The position numbers and the translations under genes were made by a program. The notes beneath the pieces are model-generated. The model was not told the origin of the DNA and searched no databases. It saw only the letters and a list, made by a program, of their open reading frames with translations. This document shows positions 5,782 to 6,930 of a stretch of 6,930 bases of DNA, one piece after another. The stretch is from Bacillota bacterium (GTDB lineage: Bacteria > Bacillota > Clostridia > Peptostreptococcales > Anaerovoracaceae), in contig JAGATO010000266.1 in assembly GCA_017621195.1 (NCBI GenBank), positions 1 to 6,930 on the forward strand, written 5' to 3'. Within the stretch, counting starts at the first letter, position 1. Every line of letters starts with the position of its first letter.

Positions 5782-5811
5782 TTGCGGGAATGCGAACCAA
5801 AGTGATATGAT
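5782..5811 (+). promoter_or_regulatory. Promoter of the radical SAM-ung unit
   Basis: TTGCGG (5782-5787), an 18-base spacer and TATGAT (5806-5811), with TG one base ahead of the -10 (TGATATGAT), form an extended -10 promoter. The predicted start near 5818 leaves a leader of only about 26 bases before the ATG at 5844. Confidence 0.55.
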
Positions 5812-5843
5812 GGAAAGGAAGAAGTAAGACCGAGGAGACATCC

Positions 5844-6902
5844 ATGAAACACCACGCTATCATCCCCATCTTCATACCCCATCGCGGCTGTCCCAACGAC
5901 TGCGTCTTTTGCAACCAACGAAAGATCACGGCCAGCGGCAGCGACATCCGGCCGGAGGACGCCAGGGAGAAAATCGAGACCTGGCTTTCCACTCTGCAGG
6001 ACCGCCCGGGAATGGAGACGGTGGAAATCGCTTTTTATGGCGGCAGCTTCACCGGGATTCCTCTGGAGGAGCAGACGGCGTTTCTGGAGGTGGCCAGGGA
6101 GTACAAGAAGCGGGGACTGGTGCAGAGGCTCCACCTTTCCACACGGCCGGATTACATCGACGAAAAGATTCTGGACAACCTGAAGCGCCTGTCGGTGGAC
6201 GTGATCGAGCTGGGCGTTCAATCCTTCGATGATGAGGTGCTGAAGGCCTCCCGACGGGGCCACAACGCCGCCTGTGTGGAACGGAGCGCTGCCATGATCC
6301 GGGATTACGGGTTTACGCTGGGGATTCAGCTGATGATCGGCCTGCCCGGAGACAGCAGGGAAAGCTGTCTGGCTTCGGCCCGAAAGGCGGTGGAGCTTCA
6401 GCCGCAGCTGGCAAGGCTGTACCCCACAGTGATCCTTCGGGATACACCGCTGTATCGCATGTGGAAGGACGGAAGCTATCGGCCGCCAAATCGGGACGAG
6501 GTCGTCGAACGCACAGCCCGCATGTATCGGATTCTCACCGATGGCGGAATCAACGTGATCCGCGTGGGGTTGAAAAGCTCCGAGCTGATCAGTGAAGGAG
6601 CGGAGGCGGCCGGCGGAACGTATCATCCAGCCATGCGTCAGCTGGTCTGCGGCCTTCTGGCGCGGGAAGCGCTGGAGGCGCAGCTGGGAACGCAGCTGCG
6701 GCGCAGCGATTGCCGGAGGATCAGCTTTTACGCCAACGGTCGGTCCATGTCGGACATGATCGGGTGGAACGGTGAAAATAAAACGTATTTTCAAAGGAAG
6801 TATCCGCAGCTTTCACTGCGGTTTGAACGGGACGACAGCCTGGAGGACGGGGACTACCGCTGCCGCCCAAAGGAGGTAACGCATGGTACATCTGGGAAAT
6901 GA
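5844..6902 (+). CDS. Radical SAM protein, Elp3-like, without acetyltransferase domain
   Basis: A 352-residue iron-sulfur enzyme that should cleave S-adenosylmethionine to start radical chemistry. The [4Fe-4S] cluster motif is C16-x3-C20-x2-C23 (RGCPNDCVFCNQ). Further Elp3-type landmarks follow in order: FYGGSFTG at 64-71 (the SAM-binding GGE-like region), LSTRPDYID at 98-106, ELGVQSF at 122-128 followed by RRGH at 137-140, and GIQLMIGLPGD at 160-170. Elp3 itself modifies wobble uridine in tRNA and carries a C-terminal acetyltransferase domain. This protein stops after the radical SAM region and a short C-terminal extension, so it belongs to the short Clostridia group whose substrate is, to my knowledge, not established. 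GAGGAG six bases before the ATG supports the start. Its last 20 bases overlap the ung start in another frame, which implies translational coupling. Confidence 0.93.
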   Translation: MKHHAIIPIFIPHRGCPNDCVFCNQRKITASGSDIRPEDAREKIETWLSTLQDRPGMETVEIAFYGGSFTGIPLEEQTAFLEVAREYKKRGLVQRLHLSTRPDYIDEKILDNLKRLSVDVIELGVQSFDDEVLKASRRGHNAACVERSAAMIRDYGFTLGIQLMIGLPGDSRESCLASARKAVELQPQLARLYPTVILRDTPLYRMWKDGSYRPPNRDEVVERTARMYRILTDGGINVIRVGLKSSELISEGAEAAGGTYHPAMRQLVCGLLAREALEAQLGTQLRRSDCRRISFYANGRSMSDMIGWNGENKTYFQRKYPQLSLRFERDDSLEDGDYRCRPKEVTHGTSGK

Positions 6903-6930
6903 CTGGGATCAAGTGCTGGCCGGTGAATTC
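6883..6930 (+). CDS. ung: Uracil-DNA glycosylase, N-terminus only (runs off the window)
   Basis: Only 16 codons are present, reading MVHLGNDWDQVLAGEF. The GNDWDxxLxxEF pattern is the characteristic beginning of family 1 uracil-DNA glycosylase (Ung), which removes uracil from DNA as the first step of base-excision repair. A full protein would be about 220 to 230 residues. AGGAGG (6871-6876) lies six bases before the ATG, a near-ideal ribosome binding site, and it sits inside the end of the radical SAM gene. The start overlaps that gene by 20 bases, so the two are surely co-transcribed. The catalytic residues lie beyond the window, so the identification rests on this short N-terminus. Confidence 0.78.
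   Translation, partial: MVHLGNDWDQVLAGEF

Noticed and set aside
5547..6794. A 415-codon minus-strand open frame opposite the radical SAM gene, reaching into the rubrerythrin gene
   Set aside because: It overlaps two clearly identified genes and both divergent promoters and shows no domain or ribosome binding site.
6925..6930. GAATTC (EcoRI site) exactly at the right edge
   Set aside because: It reads in frame as Glu-Phe of the conserved Ung N-terminus, so it is natural sequence. It may reflect where a fragment was cut but says nothing about biology.
1..6930. CRISPR array, insertion sequence, phage or defence system
   Set aside because: No regularly spaced repeats beyond the two 16-bp copies, no transposase or integrase frames, no terminal inverted repeats, and all large genes are assigned to housekeeping families.

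Overview
The window looks like chromosomal DNA from an anaerobic Gram-positive bacterium of the Clostridia type. The reasons are a 5S rRNA of Firmicutes type, strong AGGAGG-like ribosome binding sites, sigma-A style promoters, a rubrerythrin, a secreted protein that joins a copper-amine-oxidase-like stalk domain to a GHL10 domain, and a short Elp3-like radical SAM protein. The coding DNA is moderately GC-rich, while the first 500 bases outside the rRNA are AT-rich. I cannot name a genus.

Layout. Bases 1-107 are the 3' part of a 5S rRNA gene, followed by an intrinsic terminator (113-140) that ends the rRNA operon. A gene-poor spacer of about 480 bases follows. On the minus strand it holds a near-consensus promoter that points back toward the rRNA, with a hairpin and T7 run about 80 bases downstream, which makes a candidate small RNA. 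It also holds a perfect 16-bp tandem repeat and a plus-strand extended -10 promoter. Two plus-strand genes come next: a secreted glycosyl-hydrolase-like (GHL10) protein (620-2218) and a MATE-family multidrug/solute exporter (2269-3651), probably co-transcribed. A promoter and a structured leader precede a PLP-dependent aminotransferase (3806-4999). This gene converges on rubrerythrin (minus strand, 5081-5620), and the two share a symmetrical bidirectional terminator. Rubrerythrin is divergent from a radical SAM gene (5844-6902), and each has its own recognisable promoter in the shared spacer. The radical SAM gene overlaps by 20 bases the start of a uracil-DNA glycosylase gene (ung) that runs off the window.

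How the genes fit together. The neighbourhood is mostly housekeeping: cell-envelope hydrolysis, export, amino-acid transamination, peroxide detoxification, an Elp3-like radical SAM enzyme and base-excision repair. They do not form one obvious pathway. The closest functional couplings are the GHL10-MATE pair and the overlapping radical SAM-ung pair. I found no CRISPR array, insertion sequence or phage gene. The less ordinary signals are in non-coding DNA: the candidate antisense-direction small RNA, the 16-bp repeats and several structured leaders.
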